A program made the translations under genes and the position numbers. Below the pieces are notes generated by a model. The model had not been told where the DNA came from. It made no database searches and was given only the letters and a program-made list of their open reading frames with translations. 64,000 nt of DNA from Achromobacter ruhlandii (GTDB taxonomy: Bacteria > Pseudomonadota > Gammaproteobacteria > Burkholderiales > Burkholderiaceae_B): positions 162,339 through 226,338 of the forward strand of contig NZ_CADIJL010000008.1 in the NCBI RefSeq assembly GCF_902859695.1, in the 5' to 3' direction. Numbering within the stretch: position 1 is the stretch's first letter; every line of letters starts with the position of its first letter. Of this stretch, positions 6,739-17,003 are shown piece after piece.

Positions 6739-9099
6739 TTAGTCTTTGGTTTGCGCTGCAGAGGTCCGCAACATCCGCAGACCGTTGGCGACGACCAGCA
6801 GGCTGGCGCCCATGTCGGCAAACACCGCCATCCACATGGTGGCATTTCCGAACACCGCGAGCCCGAGAAATACGACCTTGATGCCCAAGGCCAGTGCGAT
6901 GTTCTGCCAGAGCACGGCATGTGTCTGGTGAGACAAACGGATAGTTTCCGGGATGCGCCGCAAATCGTCGTTCATGATCACCACATCGGCTGCCTCCATG
7001 GCGGTATCGGTGCCGGCAGCTCCCATGGCGACACCGATATCGGCGCGTGCCAGGGCGGGCGCATCGTTGATGCCGTCGCCGGTCATTGCCGTCGATCCAT
7101 AGCGCCCCTGCAGTTCCTCGATGGCAGCCAGCTTGTCCTCAGGCAGCAGATTGCCTCGTGCATCGTCGATTCCCGCCTGGCGGGCAATACTGGTTGCGGT
7201 TGCTACGTTGTCGCCGGTGAGCATGACCGACGTGACACCAAGGCGATGCAGATCGATAATCGCTTCCCGCGAGCTTTCCTTGATGGTGTCGGCTACCGCG
7301 AAGATGGCCAGTACCCGATCCTCGGTAGCCAGCAGAGTGGCGGTTCGCCCCTGATTTTCATGAACTGCAAGACGTGCCTCGATCTCGGTGCTGCACAGTC
7401 CACGATCCTCGATCAAGCGATGATTGCCAAGAATCAAGGTATGGCCGTCCAGGCGGGCCTCGATGCCGCGACCGGGAATTGCAGTGAAGTCGGCGAGGTC
7501 GTTTTCCGGCAGGTTCAGGCTGGTGGCAATGGCCTTCGAGACGGGGTGATCCGAATGACCGGCTAGGCTGGCCGCCCAGGAAAGAATCTTAGATTCAGGT
7601 TCGGCGGTCGCCAGCACTTCCGTGGCAACCAGTCGAGGCTTGCCCTCGGTAATGGTGCCGGTCTTGTCCAGGGCGATGGCGCGCAGCTTGCGGGCCTCCT
7701 CCAGATAGACGCCGCCCTTGATCAGGATGCCGCGCCGGGCGGCCGAGGCTAATCCGCTGACTACCGTAACCGGCGTGGCGATCACCAAGGCGCACGGGCA
7801 GGCGATGACCAGCAACACGAGTGCCTTGTAGAGCGCCTGCATCCAGCTCCAGGCGAATAGCCAGGGGCCAAGTGCGGCCACCGCCACCGCGATGGCGAAG
7901 ATGCTTGGAGTATAGAAGGCAGCAAAACGGTCCACGAAGCGTTGGGTCGGTGCTCGGGTACCCTGTGCCTGTTCAACGGCGTGGATGATGCGCGCCAGCG
8001 TGGTGTTGTCGGCAGCTGCCGTCACCTCGAACTCCAGAGTGCCCGTTTCGTTGATGGTGCCGGCAAAGACAAGATCGCCGACCGTTTTGTCCACCGGAAT
8101 GCTCTCACCGGTCACCGGCGCCTGGTTCACCGCGCTGCTGCCGGCCGTCACGCGGCCATCCAGAGGGATGCGGGCGCCGGGCTTGACGCGGGCCACGGCA
8201 CCGAGGACGACGTTCGCGGCCGGCATTTCTTCCCAGGAACCATCCTCGTGCCGAACCTCGGCGGTTTCGGGCGTCAGGGCGAGCAGGCCCTTGATGGCAT
8301 TGCGTGCCCGATCCACGGAGCGGGCCTCAATCAGTTCGGCGATGGCGTAGAGCGCCATGACCATCGCCGCTTCCGGCCATTGGCCAATCAGGAAGGCGCC
8401 GGTCACGGCAACCCCCATCAGGGCGTTCATGTTCAGTTGCCCACGGCGCAATGCCGCCAACCCCTTGCGATAGGTTGAAATCCCGGAAAACCAGATGGCA
8501 ATGGCAGCCACGGCCATCCCCAGCCCCTTGAACCACAGCGTGTCAGGGGCGAAAAAATCGAGCCCTTCGGCGGCAATGGCCAGGCCGAGCGCGAGCAACG
8601 CCTTGCCAAAGTCTCCGAAGCCGGAAGGGGGAGTTGATTCTCCCGTTGCTTTGACTGGCTGGATTTCGAAACCCAGCTTGCGGATCGCAGCCAGCGCAAC
8701 TTCCTGTATGGGCGGCGGAGCCTCAATGCTCAAGGTCCGGGCAGCGAGTTCGAAGCGTAGCGAGCGGATGCCGTCGATATCGGCCAAGGCTTTGCGAATA
8801 TCGTTTTCCTCGTTCGGGCAGTCCATGGCAGGAATCCGGAAAACGCTCACGGTGCTGGTTGGATCAGGCGCGAACGATTGTGGGACTTCTTGAGGCACTA
8901 CGGTTACTGAGGCACAACTGCCTGAACAACCACCGTGTCCGATGTCATTGGATGTTTGCTGGTCAGCATGAGTGGCCACAGCGATCTCCTGTTCGTTACC
9001 GCCATTTAAAACCGCTACCGCCAGTTCGGCATCTTTCTGTACGAGTTGCGGAAAACGTTGGGCAAGGAGGACGACGAGTTCGGAGCGAGTCATGGTCAT
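6739..9099 (-). CDS. cadA: Cd/Zn/Pb-exporting P1B-type ATPase with IHF-like N-terminus
   Basis: A 786-residue inner-membrane ATPase of the CadA/ZntA type, expected to pump Cd, Zn or Pb out of the cytoplasm. Features in order: an IHF-beta-like peptide (residues 3-30), a Cys-rich GGCSGSC (57-62), a heavy-metal domain with MDCPNEE (92-98), membrane helices, CPC in VIACPCALVIATP, the phosphorylation site DKTGT, the SDHPVSKAI nucleotide motif, GDGINDAPAL, and the final membrane pair GIKVVFLGL/VFADMGASLL. Most CadA proteins lack the first ~30 residues. No MerR-type regulator is adjacent; the two-component system next door may supply control. Confidence 0.93.
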   Translation of the reverse strand: MTMTRSELVVLLAQRFPQLVQKDAELAVAVLNGGNEQEIAVATHADQQTSNDIGHGGCSGSCASVTVVPQEVPQSFAPDPTSTVSVFRIPAMDCPNEENDIRKALADIDGIRSLRFELAARTLSIEAPPPIQEVALAAIRKLGFEIQPVKATGESTPPSGFGDFGKALLALGLAIAAEGLDFFAPDTLWFKGLGMAVAAIAIWFSGISTYRKGLAALRRGQLNMNALMGVAVTGAFLIGQWPEAAMVMALYAIAELIEARSVDRARNAIKGLLALTPETAEVRHEDGSWEEMPAANVVLGAVARVKPGARIPLDGRVTAGSSAVNQAPVTGESIPVDKTVGDLVFAGTINETGTLEFEVTAAADNTTLARIIHAVEQAQGTRAPTQRFVDRFAAFYTPSIFAIAVAVAALGPWLFAWSWMQALYKALVLLVIACPCALVIATPVTVVSGLASAARRGILIKGGVYLEEARKLRAIALDKTGTITEGKPRLVATEVLATAEPESKILSWAASLAGHSDHPVSKAIATSLNLPENDLADFTAIPGRGIEARLDGHTLILGNHRLIEDRGLCSTEIEARLAVHENQGRTATLLATEDRVLAIFAVADTIKESSREAIIDLHRLGVTSVMLTGDNVATATSIARQAGIDDARGNLLPEDKLAAIEELQGRYGSTAMTGDGINDAPALARADIGVAMGAAGTDTAMEAADVVIMNDDLRRIPETIRLSHQTHAVLWQNIALALGIKVVFLGLAVFGNATMWMAVFADMGASLLVVANGLRMLRTSAAQTKD

Positions 9100-9232
9100 A
9101 TTTTAACGGAGACTGCTTTCGAGTGAGCAGCATCCCTGGGAGAGCCGAGTGCCGCCCAAGGGGTTGCATCGCGGGGAAGGCGCGAGAGCATGAATTGTCG
9201 GAATGTCCCGATGTTCATGGAGGCGCGCCGTC

Positions 9233-10561
9233 ATGGCCCATCCCAACGCACACCCCGTTATTGCCGTGCAAGGCGCCGGCGCTACCGCTGCGGCGACCCT
9301 GCTGGGGCAAGGCCCCGCCCGAATTCCCACCGGTGGCAAAATCCGCGCCGGTATCAAGGTGCTCACCAAGAAGGCCGCTGGCGAGTCCCGCGCCAAAGCG
9401 ATCTACGACCAGGGGGTGGCCGCGGGCCAGTCCTTCGAGCAGATCGAGCGTGCCATCACGGCGGCCTTGCCCGACCTCAAGACGCCGCTGGTGCCGCGCA
9501 ACGTGCCGTGGTTCACCGTGCGGGCGCAGGACTTTCCGAATCCCGAGATCGCCCGGGAGATTCTGGAAATCTATGGCGAGGATCGGGGCGAAGGCCGGCG
9601 CCTGTACCGCTTCCCGGTGGTCTTCCCCTCCGACTACTGGCAGACCGTGATGCCCCACGAACTGGCGGCCTGGGGCACCCACGACAAGCACTACTGGTCG
9701 CAATACTCGGCCGATGGCCGAGTGCGCCACTGCATGTGCCATGCGCCGGTGCCGGTCGACGATACGGGGCGGCGCATGATTCGCCTCTTCGGCGGGCGCA
9801 AGACCATGATCCGCGAGGACAACGGCGGTCTCTGCGAGCCCGAGGCCTGCCGCGAGTACCAGCAGCGCCAGTGCAACCTTACCGGGCGCTTCCTGTTCTT
9901 CATCCCCGGCATACGGTCGATCAGCGCATTCGAACTGCATACCAACAGCTTCTATGCGATGAACGCGGCGATCCAGAAGTTCGAAACAGTGGGCTTCCTG
10001 CGGGGCGGGCGCATTTCCGGCTTTCTCGACCGGCAAGGCACGCCGTTCTACCTGACCAAGAAGCTCATGGAGGTGGCCCACATCGACGAGCAAGGCCGGG
10101 CCGTTCGCGTGCCACAGTGGATCATCGACCTGGCGGCGCCGGTGGACGTGACGGCCTTGCTGCGCGAGAACGAAGATGCCGAGACAGCCTTGGTGCAGGC
10201 GCAACTGGCGACGCAGGTGCTTCAAGGCTGCCCGGCAGAAGCCAGTGCCGAATCGCTGTCGCCGGAGGCCGCTGCTGCGCACGCGCCGACGGTGGTCGAT
10301 GCAAAGTCTGCCGAGGAGCCGCCGCTGCACGACGGTCGTCCGAGCTTCGAGCAATTGATGGCCCGTGTGCAGGCCTACGGGATCGTGCCGGAACGCTACC
10401 AGGCCTACGCCGACCGGCGCTGGGGACGGGGTTGGAAGATCAACCCGAACGGCCGCGTCCTGGCCTGGAATGAACTCGAGCGCTACGGCAACGATCCGCA
10501 GGGCTACCTCGACAAGATCGAGAGCGAGATGCAACTAGCCTCGCGGGGGAGGACGGCATGA
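9233..10561 (+). CDS. Recombination-directionality-factor-like element protein
   Basis: A 442-residue protein, widely annotated in integrative elements as a hydrolase or metal-binding protein, resembling phage Gp3-like recombination directionality factors (FTVRAQDFPNPEIAREILEIYGED, YRFPVVFPSDYW). It has a Cys cluster HCMCHAP and later CEPEACREYQQRQCNLTGRFLFFIPGI, plausible as a zinc site. The family is proposed to steer integrase towards excision. I chose the ATG at 9233, with AGGCG upstream, over the ATG at 9203. The stop overlaps the next gene (ATGA). Confidence 0.6.
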   Translation: MAHPNAHPVIAVQGAGATAAATLLGQGPARIPTGGKIRAGIKVLTKKAAGESRAKAIYDQGVAAGQSFEQIERAITAALPDLKTPLVPRNVPWFTVRAQDFPNPEIAREILEIYGEDRGEGRRLYRFPVVFPSDYWQTVMPHELAAWGTHDKHYWSQYSADGRVRHCMCHAPVPVDDTGRRMIRLFGGRKTMIREDNGGLCEPEACREYQQRQCNLTGRFLFFIPGIRSISAFELHTNSFYAMNAAIQKFETVGFLRGGRISGFLDRQGTPFYLTKKLMEVAHIDEQGRAVRVPQWIIDLAAPVDVTALLRENEDAETALVQAQLATQVLQGCPAEASAESLSPEAAAAHAPTVVDAKSAEEPPLHDGRPSFEQLMARVQAYGIVPERYQAYADRRWGRGWKINPNGRVLAWNELERYGNDPQGYLDKIESEMQLASRGRTA

Positions 10562-11868
10562 TCCGTATCGCGCATTTCTCCGACCTGCACTACGGCACCA
10601 AGAACCTGGCGGAAGCTGACCGCTGCTTCGGTGCCGCCATCGACCGGGCTATCGCGTTGGGCGTGGAGGCGGCCGTCCTCTCGGGCGATGCCACCGACCA
10701 TGGCCTGGACTTGCACGCCCCGGCCGCCGAACGGCTGATGGTCCAGGTGCGGCGACTGGCCGACCATTGCCAGGTGTTGATGCTTCAAGGGACGTTCTCG
10801 CATGAACCGCCGGGCACCCTGGCGATCTTCCGGCTGCTCGGCGGACGGCACCCGGTGCACGTGGCCGACCGGATCGCGCAGGTCGCCCTCACGGCCCAGG
10901 GCGAATGGCTCTCTTCGACGGGCTGGTGCTTCGATCAGCTGCCGGGCAATGCTCACGCGCTGTTTTCCTGCGTGCCCACGGTGAACAAGGCTGCGGTCGC
11001 CGCTGCGGTCGGTGCAACGGAAGCCGCCCAGGCGGTCGGCGAGCAGCTGGCCCTCTTGTTGCGCGGCTACGCGCCCATCAATCGCGCAGCCCGCCGGCAG
11101 GGCGTGCCCAGCATCGGCGTCGCCCATGGCACGGTGTTCGGTTGCGTCAGCGAGCACGGCGTGCCGATGGCCGGCTTCGATCACGAGTTCACTACCGGTG
11201 CCCTGTTCGGTGCCGAGGCCCAGGCCTTCATGCTCGGGCACATTCATCGGCATCAGGCATGGGAACAGCAGAGCAGGGTAGGGCGGCAGTGCATCGCCTA
11301 TCCGGGCTCGATCGGTCGTTTTCATTACGGCGAGGAAGGGGAGAAGGGTTTTCTGCTCTGGGAAGTCGACGCCGACCAGGCGCGTTTCACCCTGGAGCCC
11401 ACGCCCGCGTGCCGGACTGTCGATATCGTGTTCGACGGCAAACCCGACCTCGACGCCCTGCGCACAGCCGTCGCGCAGCAGGACATCGCCGGTGCGTTCG
11501 TGCGCGTGCGCTGGACCGTCGCCGATGAAGACCGCCATCAGGTCGACCGTGCGGCGATCGAGCGGTTGCTGGACGGGGCGGCGGAAACCAAGCTGGAGGG
11601 GCGCATCGTGCCGGTGGTGCGCACGCGGGCGGCGGGGATCTCGCAACTGGCGAATCTGGCGGACAAGGTGCGGGTCTGGGCGCAGGTGACCGAGGCGCGG
11701 GTGGAACCCTTGCTCGAGTGCCTCCGGTCGCTGTCAGGCCAGGAACCGGAAGTCATCGCCGAGCGTGTGCTGCGTGGGCAGGAAGTCCCCGATGGCGGGG
11801 AATGCATCGACACCGCAGACACCCTGTCGCCCCCAAGGGCCGATCTTGAGCTCGCGCTGTCGTTTTGA
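10558..11868 (+). CDS. sbcD: SbcD-like metallophosphoesterase (nuclease subunit)
   Basis: A 436-residue calcineurin-type phosphoesterase, the nuclease half of an SbcCD (Mre11-Rad50-like) complex that trims hairpins and DNA ends. Metal-binding motifs: SDLHYG near the N-terminus, SGDATDHG, a divergent third motif (GTFSHE where GNHD/E is usual), and GHIHRHQ. The missing Asn of the GNH motif may lower activity. It overlaps the directionality-factor gene by 4 bp and is followed at 87 bp by the first SbcC copy. Confidence 0.8.
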   Translation: MIRIAHFSDLHYGTKNLAEADRCFGAAIDRAIALGVEAAVLSGDATDHGLDLHAPAAERLMVQVRRLADHCQVLMLQGTFSHEPPGTLAIFRLLGGRHPVHVADRIAQVALTAQGEWLSSTGWCFDQLPGNAHALFSCVPTVNKAAVAAAVGATEAAQAVGEQLALLLRGYAPINRAARRQGVPSIGVAHGTVFGCVSEHGVPMAGFDHEFTTGALFGAEAQAFMLGHIHRHQAWEQQSRVGRQCIAYPGSIGRFHYGEEGEKGFLLWEVDADQARFTLEPTPACRTVDIVFDGKPDLDALRTAVAQQDIAGAFVRVRWTVADEDRHQVDRAAIERLLDGAAETKLEGRIVPVVRTRAAGISQLANLADKVRVWAQVTEARVEPLLECLRSLSGQEPEVIAERVLRGQEVPDGGECIDTADTLSPPRADLELALSF

Positions 11869-11955
11869 CCTGGCCAGGGCCTGTCACTTGGGGACGGACT
11901 TGCACACCCTCTTTCGTGCGGGAGACTGATCTGGTCATCCCGCTGGAGTATCGCC

Positions 11956-14159
11956 ATGCAACCTCTTTCACTCACTCTCAAGGGCTTTCGCGGCATTCGC
12001 GATGGCCTGGGACGCGATGTCCTGACCCTGGATTTCGAGCGACTGGCCGACGGTGCCGAATTGGTCGCCATCGTCGGCGCCAACGGGCGCGGCAAGACCA
12101 CCGTGATGGACAACATGCACCCGTACCTCTCGATGCCCTCACGTGCCGCTGTGGCGGGGCCGGGTGGGTTCTCCTACTACGACCACGTGTGCCTGCCCGA
12201 GAACGAGAAAGACCTGATCTGGGCCCACGACGGCTGCAGTTACCGATCGCAGGTCGTGATCCGCCTTAACGGCCGGCGCAAGACCGAAGCCTTCCTGTTC
12301 GTCCTCGCCGACGATGGCGCCTGGAAACCTGTCGCACTGGGTGACGGCACCGTGTCCGACGGCAAGGTGGACACCTATACCCGCTGCGTCGAGGCCCTCT
12401 GCGGTAGCGCCGACACCTTCTTCACCTCGGTGTTCTCGGCCCAGGGCAAGCGGCAGCTGAGCGCCTACCGCAATGCCGAGATCAAGACCCTGCTGGCCGA
12501 TCTGCTCGGGCAGGAGGAGATCCGCGTGCTCGGCCAGAAGGCGGGCGAGACGGCGCGTCTGCTCAAGATGGGCCTCGCGGCGATCCGGCAGGAACAGGCC
12601 TCGCTGGATGAGGAAGCGCACCGGATCGAGAGTGAACGGCGGCGCCTTGATGGCGCCCAGGCTCGCGTCGCGCAGAGCCTGTCGACCCGACAGGTGGCTC
12701 AGGCCACGCAGGAGTCGGCGCGAGCCCGGCATGCCCAGTTGATCGCCGAGCGCGCGCAGGCGCAAGGCGTGGAAGCGCGCCGGCGGCAACTTCAGGGCGA
12801 ATGCCAGGCGGTGGTCCAGGCCGGCAAAGGGGCTATCGAAGCCTTGCAGGCACAGGATCGGGGCGAGCAACAGCGGCTGCAACGGCTGGAGCTGCGCATC
12901 GCCCAGCGTCTCAACCAGGAGCGCAACCGCCGGCAAGTCTTGCAGAACCAGCGCCGGCAGTGCCTCACGTCGCTGGCCGGGGCGCAAGCCGTGCGGCGTG
13001 GAGAGCGCCGTCTGCCTCTGGCCGAGCGAGTCTCATCGCTACGATCGGCGCAGGTCGGAACGTGGCGGGAGCACGTTCAACGCCTGACCCGGTGCGATGC
13101 AGCGGAACGGGTGGCCCAGCAGCAATTGTCCGGGATCGAGCGCGAGGCCGGGCAAGCAACGTTCAAGGCTGAGGAGTTGGCGCGGCGCTTCGGGCTCACC
13201 GGCGAGGTGCCGTGTGCGGGTAGCGACCTGCAGGGGCAATGCCAGCTCCTGGGCGATGCGCGGGAAGCCCAGGCCATGATTCCCAGCGCCCAGGGGACGA
13301 TTCAGCGCCTGGGGCGCGAGAAAGCGACGGTGCTGAAGGAACTGGACGCCTTGCGCGGACAGCATGAGGCCCTCGCCGGTGCGCCGCAGGCATTGGTACG
13401 GGCCGAGCACCGGGCCGAGCGTGCCCGGGTACGTGCCTCGCGGTTTGCGCTGCTAGCCGCCCAGGCCGGGGAAATGGTGCGGGCGCGAGCCACGCTAGCA
13501 GAGATCGAGGAGGAGCTGACGGAACTGCGGACGGCTCTGGGACCGAATGCCGCCGATCAGCCGGCGGAGACGTCCGAGGAGGCCACCGAGCGCCAGCAGA
13601 TAGGAGCGGCACGGCAGGCCATCGCCGTCCAGCACGAACAGCAGGCCGAGCACCATCGCGCCGCCCTGGACCGCCTCAAACAGGTGCTGGCGGCCTTGCC
13701 GGCACCTTACGACGAGCAGCGCCTGATCGATGCCCAGACCGCGATGGAGCAGGCCGCGCGGTCGGTCATTGCCGCCGAGCAGGCCCACCTGGCTGCGGTG
13801 CGGGACGCCGAAACCCTGGGTGCCGTGGTGCAGCAGGCAACGGCCCTGGCCGGTCGTCAAGCGCACGTGGCCAACCGCATCGCCAAGGTCGAAACCGAGT
13901 TGGGCGACTGGAATCTGTTCGCCAAGTGCATGGGCAACGACGGTCTGATCGCGCTGGCCATCGATGATGCCGGTCCGGCCTTGTCGGGACTGGCCAACGA
14001 CCTCCTGCTCGCCTGCTACGGTCCCCGCTTTACGGTATCCATCCAGACTCTGGTGGAGACCGGCAAGGGCGAGCAGAAGGAAGGCTTCGACATCCTGGTG
14101 CACGATGGCGAGTCGGGCGAGAGCAAGAGCGTCGGTCTGATGAGCGGCGGCGAAAGGGT
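11956..14159 (+). pseudogene. sbcC: SbcC-like ATPase, copy 1, 3' end displaced
   Basis: The first ~735 codons encode a Rad50/SbcC-type ATPase: Walker A (VGANGRGKTT), the signature FTSVFSAQGKRQ, a long coiled-coil body with CAGSDLQGQC as the hook-like Cys pair, and the signature GLMSGGER. At 14160 the frame runs into an unrelated palindrome and repeats and continues only as junk to 14400. The Walker B/D-loop part, present in copy 2 as FSDEADGALD, is absent. A separated tail of this gene survives at 17970-18062. About 59 residues are lost between the pieces. The product cannot form the ATPase site. Confidence 0.85.
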
Positions 14160-14193
14160 GTGGATCTCATGCCGAGCTCGGCATGAGATCCAC
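14160..14193. repeat. 34-bp perfect palindrome at the sbcC break
   Basis: Each 17-bp half reads GTGGATCTCATGCCGAG on its own strand; there is no spacer. It starts exactly where copy 1 of sbcC loses homology to copy 2, right after the SGGER codons. There is no T-run, so it is not a usual terminator. Confidence 0.95.
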
Positions 14194-14290
14194 TATGCCG
14201 CGAACCGGGTTATGCCGAGTAGCCTTCGACGGCGAGTTTTCCGCGCCAGTGGACGCGGACCGACGTCGTGCCGCGATGGTCGGCATAAAA
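14194..14290. repeat. ATGCCG-type repeats next to the palindrome
   Basis: The core ATGCCG of the palindrome recurs at about 14195 and 14212 in direct orientation and at about 14280 inverted (GTCGGCAT). With the two palindrome copies that makes five within ~130 bp. This looks like a set of recombinase or regulator binding sites at an element end. Confidence 0.5.
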
Positions 14291-14451
14291 CGCGCGTCAG
14301 TGCCCCTGATCTGTCGGCAACACACCATGCGCATTCAATAACCCCCTCGCAGAACCGTAGGGCGACGGAATATTTTTCGACGTTGCCGAACAGGACTTGA
14401 AGACGAAAAAGTCCGTGATAGCCTGAACTGAACCTTTCTTAAGGACACCTC

Positions 14452-16941
14452 ATGCGACCTCTCACACTGACCCTGAAGGGCTTCCGCGGCATCCGCGATG
14501 GCCTGGGCCTCGATGCCCTGACGCTCGACTTCGAGAAACTGGCGGGTGACGCTCAACTGGTGGCGCTCGTTGGCGCCAATGGGCGCGGCAAGAGCACCAT
14601 CATGGAAAACATGACGCCGTTCCTGACCATGCCATCGAGAGCAACTGTTGCCGGACCGGGCGGTTTCTCCTACTACGACCATGTCTTTCTGCCGGAAAAC
14701 ACCAAAGACTTGATTTGGGTTCACGAGGGGCGCCGCTACAGGTCGCAAATCGTCATCCGTCTCAACGGTCGACGCAGAACGGAAGCCTTTCTCCATATCG
14801 TCGACGAGCGCGGCTTTTGGCAGCCCGTGCGACTCAACGACGGCACTGTGTCTGACGGCAAGGTCGACACGTACAGCCGCTGCGTGGAGTCGATCTGCGG
14901 TAGTCCTGAGACGTTCTTCACATCCGTGTTCTCGGCCCAAGGCAAGCGGCCGTTGAGCGCTTACCGCAATGCCGAGATCAAGACCTTGCTTGCTGATCTG
15001 CTGGGACAGGACGAAATCCGTGCGCTGGGTCAGAAAGCATCGGAGACCGCTCGCCTGCTCAAGAGCGGTCTCATGCTGATTCGGCAGGAACTGGCTGGAC
15101 TGGACCTTGACGGTGAACGACTGCGCGGCGAGCGCCTGCGACTCGACGGTGCGGCCGAGCTCGTCACGCGCTGCGAAACGACGCGCCAAGAGGCGCAGCG
15201 TGCAGTCGAAGTGGCCCACGCCTCGCATGCCTGCTTGTCGGTAGAGCGTGAGCAGTCGCGAGGCATCGAGGTACGGCGTTCGCAGTTGCTGGCTGAGCGC
15301 AAATCCTTGGTCGATGCAGACGTCCAGACTCAACGGACGCTACAGGTACAGGATCGCGGTGAATGCGAGCGCCTCGAACGACTTGATCAGCGCATTGCCA
15401 ATCGGCTGCAGCGGGAGCGCTCCAGGCGGCAGGCCTTGGTGCAGTCACGACAGCGGAACCTCGATACGCTCGCCGACACGCGTGCCGTGCAATGGGCGAC
15501 GGTTCGCCTGCCGCTGGCCGAGCGCGTGCTGTCTCATCGCCTCGCGCTGACGCGCGCCTGCCGCGATCAGACCAACGCACTGATGCAATGCCAAGCTGCT
15601 GAGCGGCTGGCCGAACAGAAATTGGCTGACATCGAGCGCGATGCGGGCAAGGCCGCGCTGAAGGCAGAAGAACTCGCCCACCGGTTCGGGTTGGCGGGCG
15701 AAGTACCTTGCGCCGGCACTGACCTGCAGGGCCAGTGCAAGCTGCTAGGCGATGCACACGAAGCGCAAGCACTCGGTCCGAGTGCAAAAGCCGAGATTGC
15801 TCGGCTGGCTCGCCAGAAGTTGGCCGCGCAAGGCGAGCTTGCCATTGCGCGGCAACAGCGCAAGGTGTTGGCAGGTGCCTCGCAGGCACTGGCTTGGGCG
15901 GAACACCGGGAAGCGATTGCGCGAGACCGGGGGGCCAAGCTGAGCGCTCTGGCCGCAAAAGCCCAGATGTGCGCCCAAGCGCGAACGGTGTTGGCGGATA
16001 TCGATCAGGAACTGGCCGCGATGGGCCCAGGCGACGCAGAGTGCAAGGGCGTCGAGGTGGCTGAAGAACAAGCCGAGCGCCGCCAGATCGCTACGTCGCG
16101 GCGGATGATCGCAAAACAGTTGGAACAGCATGCACAGCAGTCGAGTACCGCACTGGCGCGCCTGGCCAGCACGCTTGCCGCGCTGCCCCCTCCTTACGAT
16201 GAGCAAGGGCTGGCCGCGTCTGCCCAGGCCTTAGCGTTGGCACGCGCCGCACTGGCGACAGCGGAACAGTCGCATCTGGCAGCGGTGCGCGACGCCCAGT
16301 CTCTTGATGCGCTGTCGAGACAGGTGGCGGCGCTGGCTGAACGCAGAAGCCTGATCGACGCGCGGCGGGAGCAGGTCGAGAATGAACTGGGCAATTGGAA
16401 CCTCTTCGCCCGCTGCATGAGCAACGACGGCCTGATCGCGCTGGCTATCGACGATGCCGGCCCGGCGCTGTCGGCCTTGGCCAACGATCTGCTGCTCGCT
16501 TGCTACGGACCACGATTCACAGTGTCGATCCACACCCTGCTTGAGACCGGCAAGGGGGAACAGAAAGAAGGCTTCGACATCGTCGTGCACGACGGTGAAA
16601 CAGGGGAAAGCAAGAGCGTTACGTGGATGAGCGGTGGGGAGAAGAACATCGTGGAGTCCTGTCTGACCCGTGCGATTGCGCTCTACCTCGCACAACACTC
16701 GGGGCGGCAATACACGACATTGTTCTCCGATGAAGCCGACGGGGCGCTTGACCCCGAGCGCAAGCGCATGTTCATGGCGATGAAGCGTGAGGTGCTGCGC
16801 CTGGGCGGTTATGAGCAGGAATACTTCATCTCGCAGACCCCGGAACTAACGGCGATGGCAGATGTAATGATCGATTTGGACCGTCTGTGTTGGCAGGCTT
16901 CTGACCAGGCCAATGAAGTTGCTGCGCTGGCCGAAGCATGA
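14452..16941 (+). CDS. sbcC: SbcC-like ATPase, copy 2, intact
   Basis: An 829-residue Rad50/SbcC-type ATPase, complete: Walker A (VGANGRGKST), FTSVFSAQGKRPLSAYRNAEIKTLL, a coiled-coil middle with CAGTDLQGQC, signature TWMSGGEKN, Walker B/D-loop FSDEADGALD, and C-terminal EYFISQTPELTAMADVMIDLDRL. Very similar to copy 1 over its whole length, so it is a paralogue or a copy from a related element. It probably partners SbcD (10558). It has its own AAGGAC ribosome site and lies inside the segment that interrupts copy 1. Confidence 0.88.
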   Translation: MRPLTLTLKGFRGIRDGLGLDALTLDFEKLAGDAQLVALVGANGRGKSTIMENMTPFLTMPSRATVAGPGGFSYYDHVFLPENTKDLIWVHEGRRYRSQIVIRLNGRRRTEAFLHIVDERGFWQPVRLNDGTVSDGKVDTYSRCVESICGSPETFFTSVFSAQGKRPLSAYRNAEIKTLLADLLGQDEIRALGQKASETARLLKSGLMLIRQELAGLDLDGERLRGERLRLDGAAELVTRCETTRQEAQRAVEVAHASHACLSVEREQSRGIEVRRSQLLAERKSLVDADVQTQRTLQVQDRGECERLERLDQRIANRLQRERSRRQALVQSRQRNLDTLADTRAVQWATVRLPLAERVLSHRLALTRACRDQTNALMQCQAAERLAEQKLADIERDAGKAALKAEELAHRFGLAGEVPCAGTDLQGQCKLLGDAHEAQALGPSAKAEIARLARQKLAAQGELAIARQQRKVLAGASQALAWAEHREAIARDRGAKLSALAAKAQMCAQARTVLADIDQELAAMGPGDAECKGVEVAEEQAERRQIATSRRMIAKQLEQHAQQSSTALARLASTLAALPPPYDEQGLAASAQALALARAALATAEQSHLAAVRDAQSLDALSRQVAALAERRSLIDARREQVENELGNWNLFARCMSNDGLIALAIDDAGPALSALANDLLLACYGPRFTVSIHTLLETGKGEQKEGFDIVVHDGETGESKSVTWMSGGEKNIVESCLTRAIALYLAQHSGRQYTTLFSDEADGALDPERKRMFMAMKREVLRLGGYEQEYFISQTPELTAMADVMIDLDRLCWQASDQANEVAALAEA

Positions 16942-17003
16942 GCCACCATCGTGGCGCAGATGTCCGCTGCCGAGGAAGCTGGCGGCGGGCATCCAGCTAC
17001 CCA

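Noticed and set aside
9215..10534. 439-codon minus-strand frame opposite the directionality-factor-like gene
   Set aside because: Low-complexity antisense of a conserved gene.
14161..14400. C-terminal extension of sbcC copy 1 as a real domain
   Set aside because: It is translation of the palindrome and repeats at the insertion junction. Copy 2 shows what the true continuation should be.
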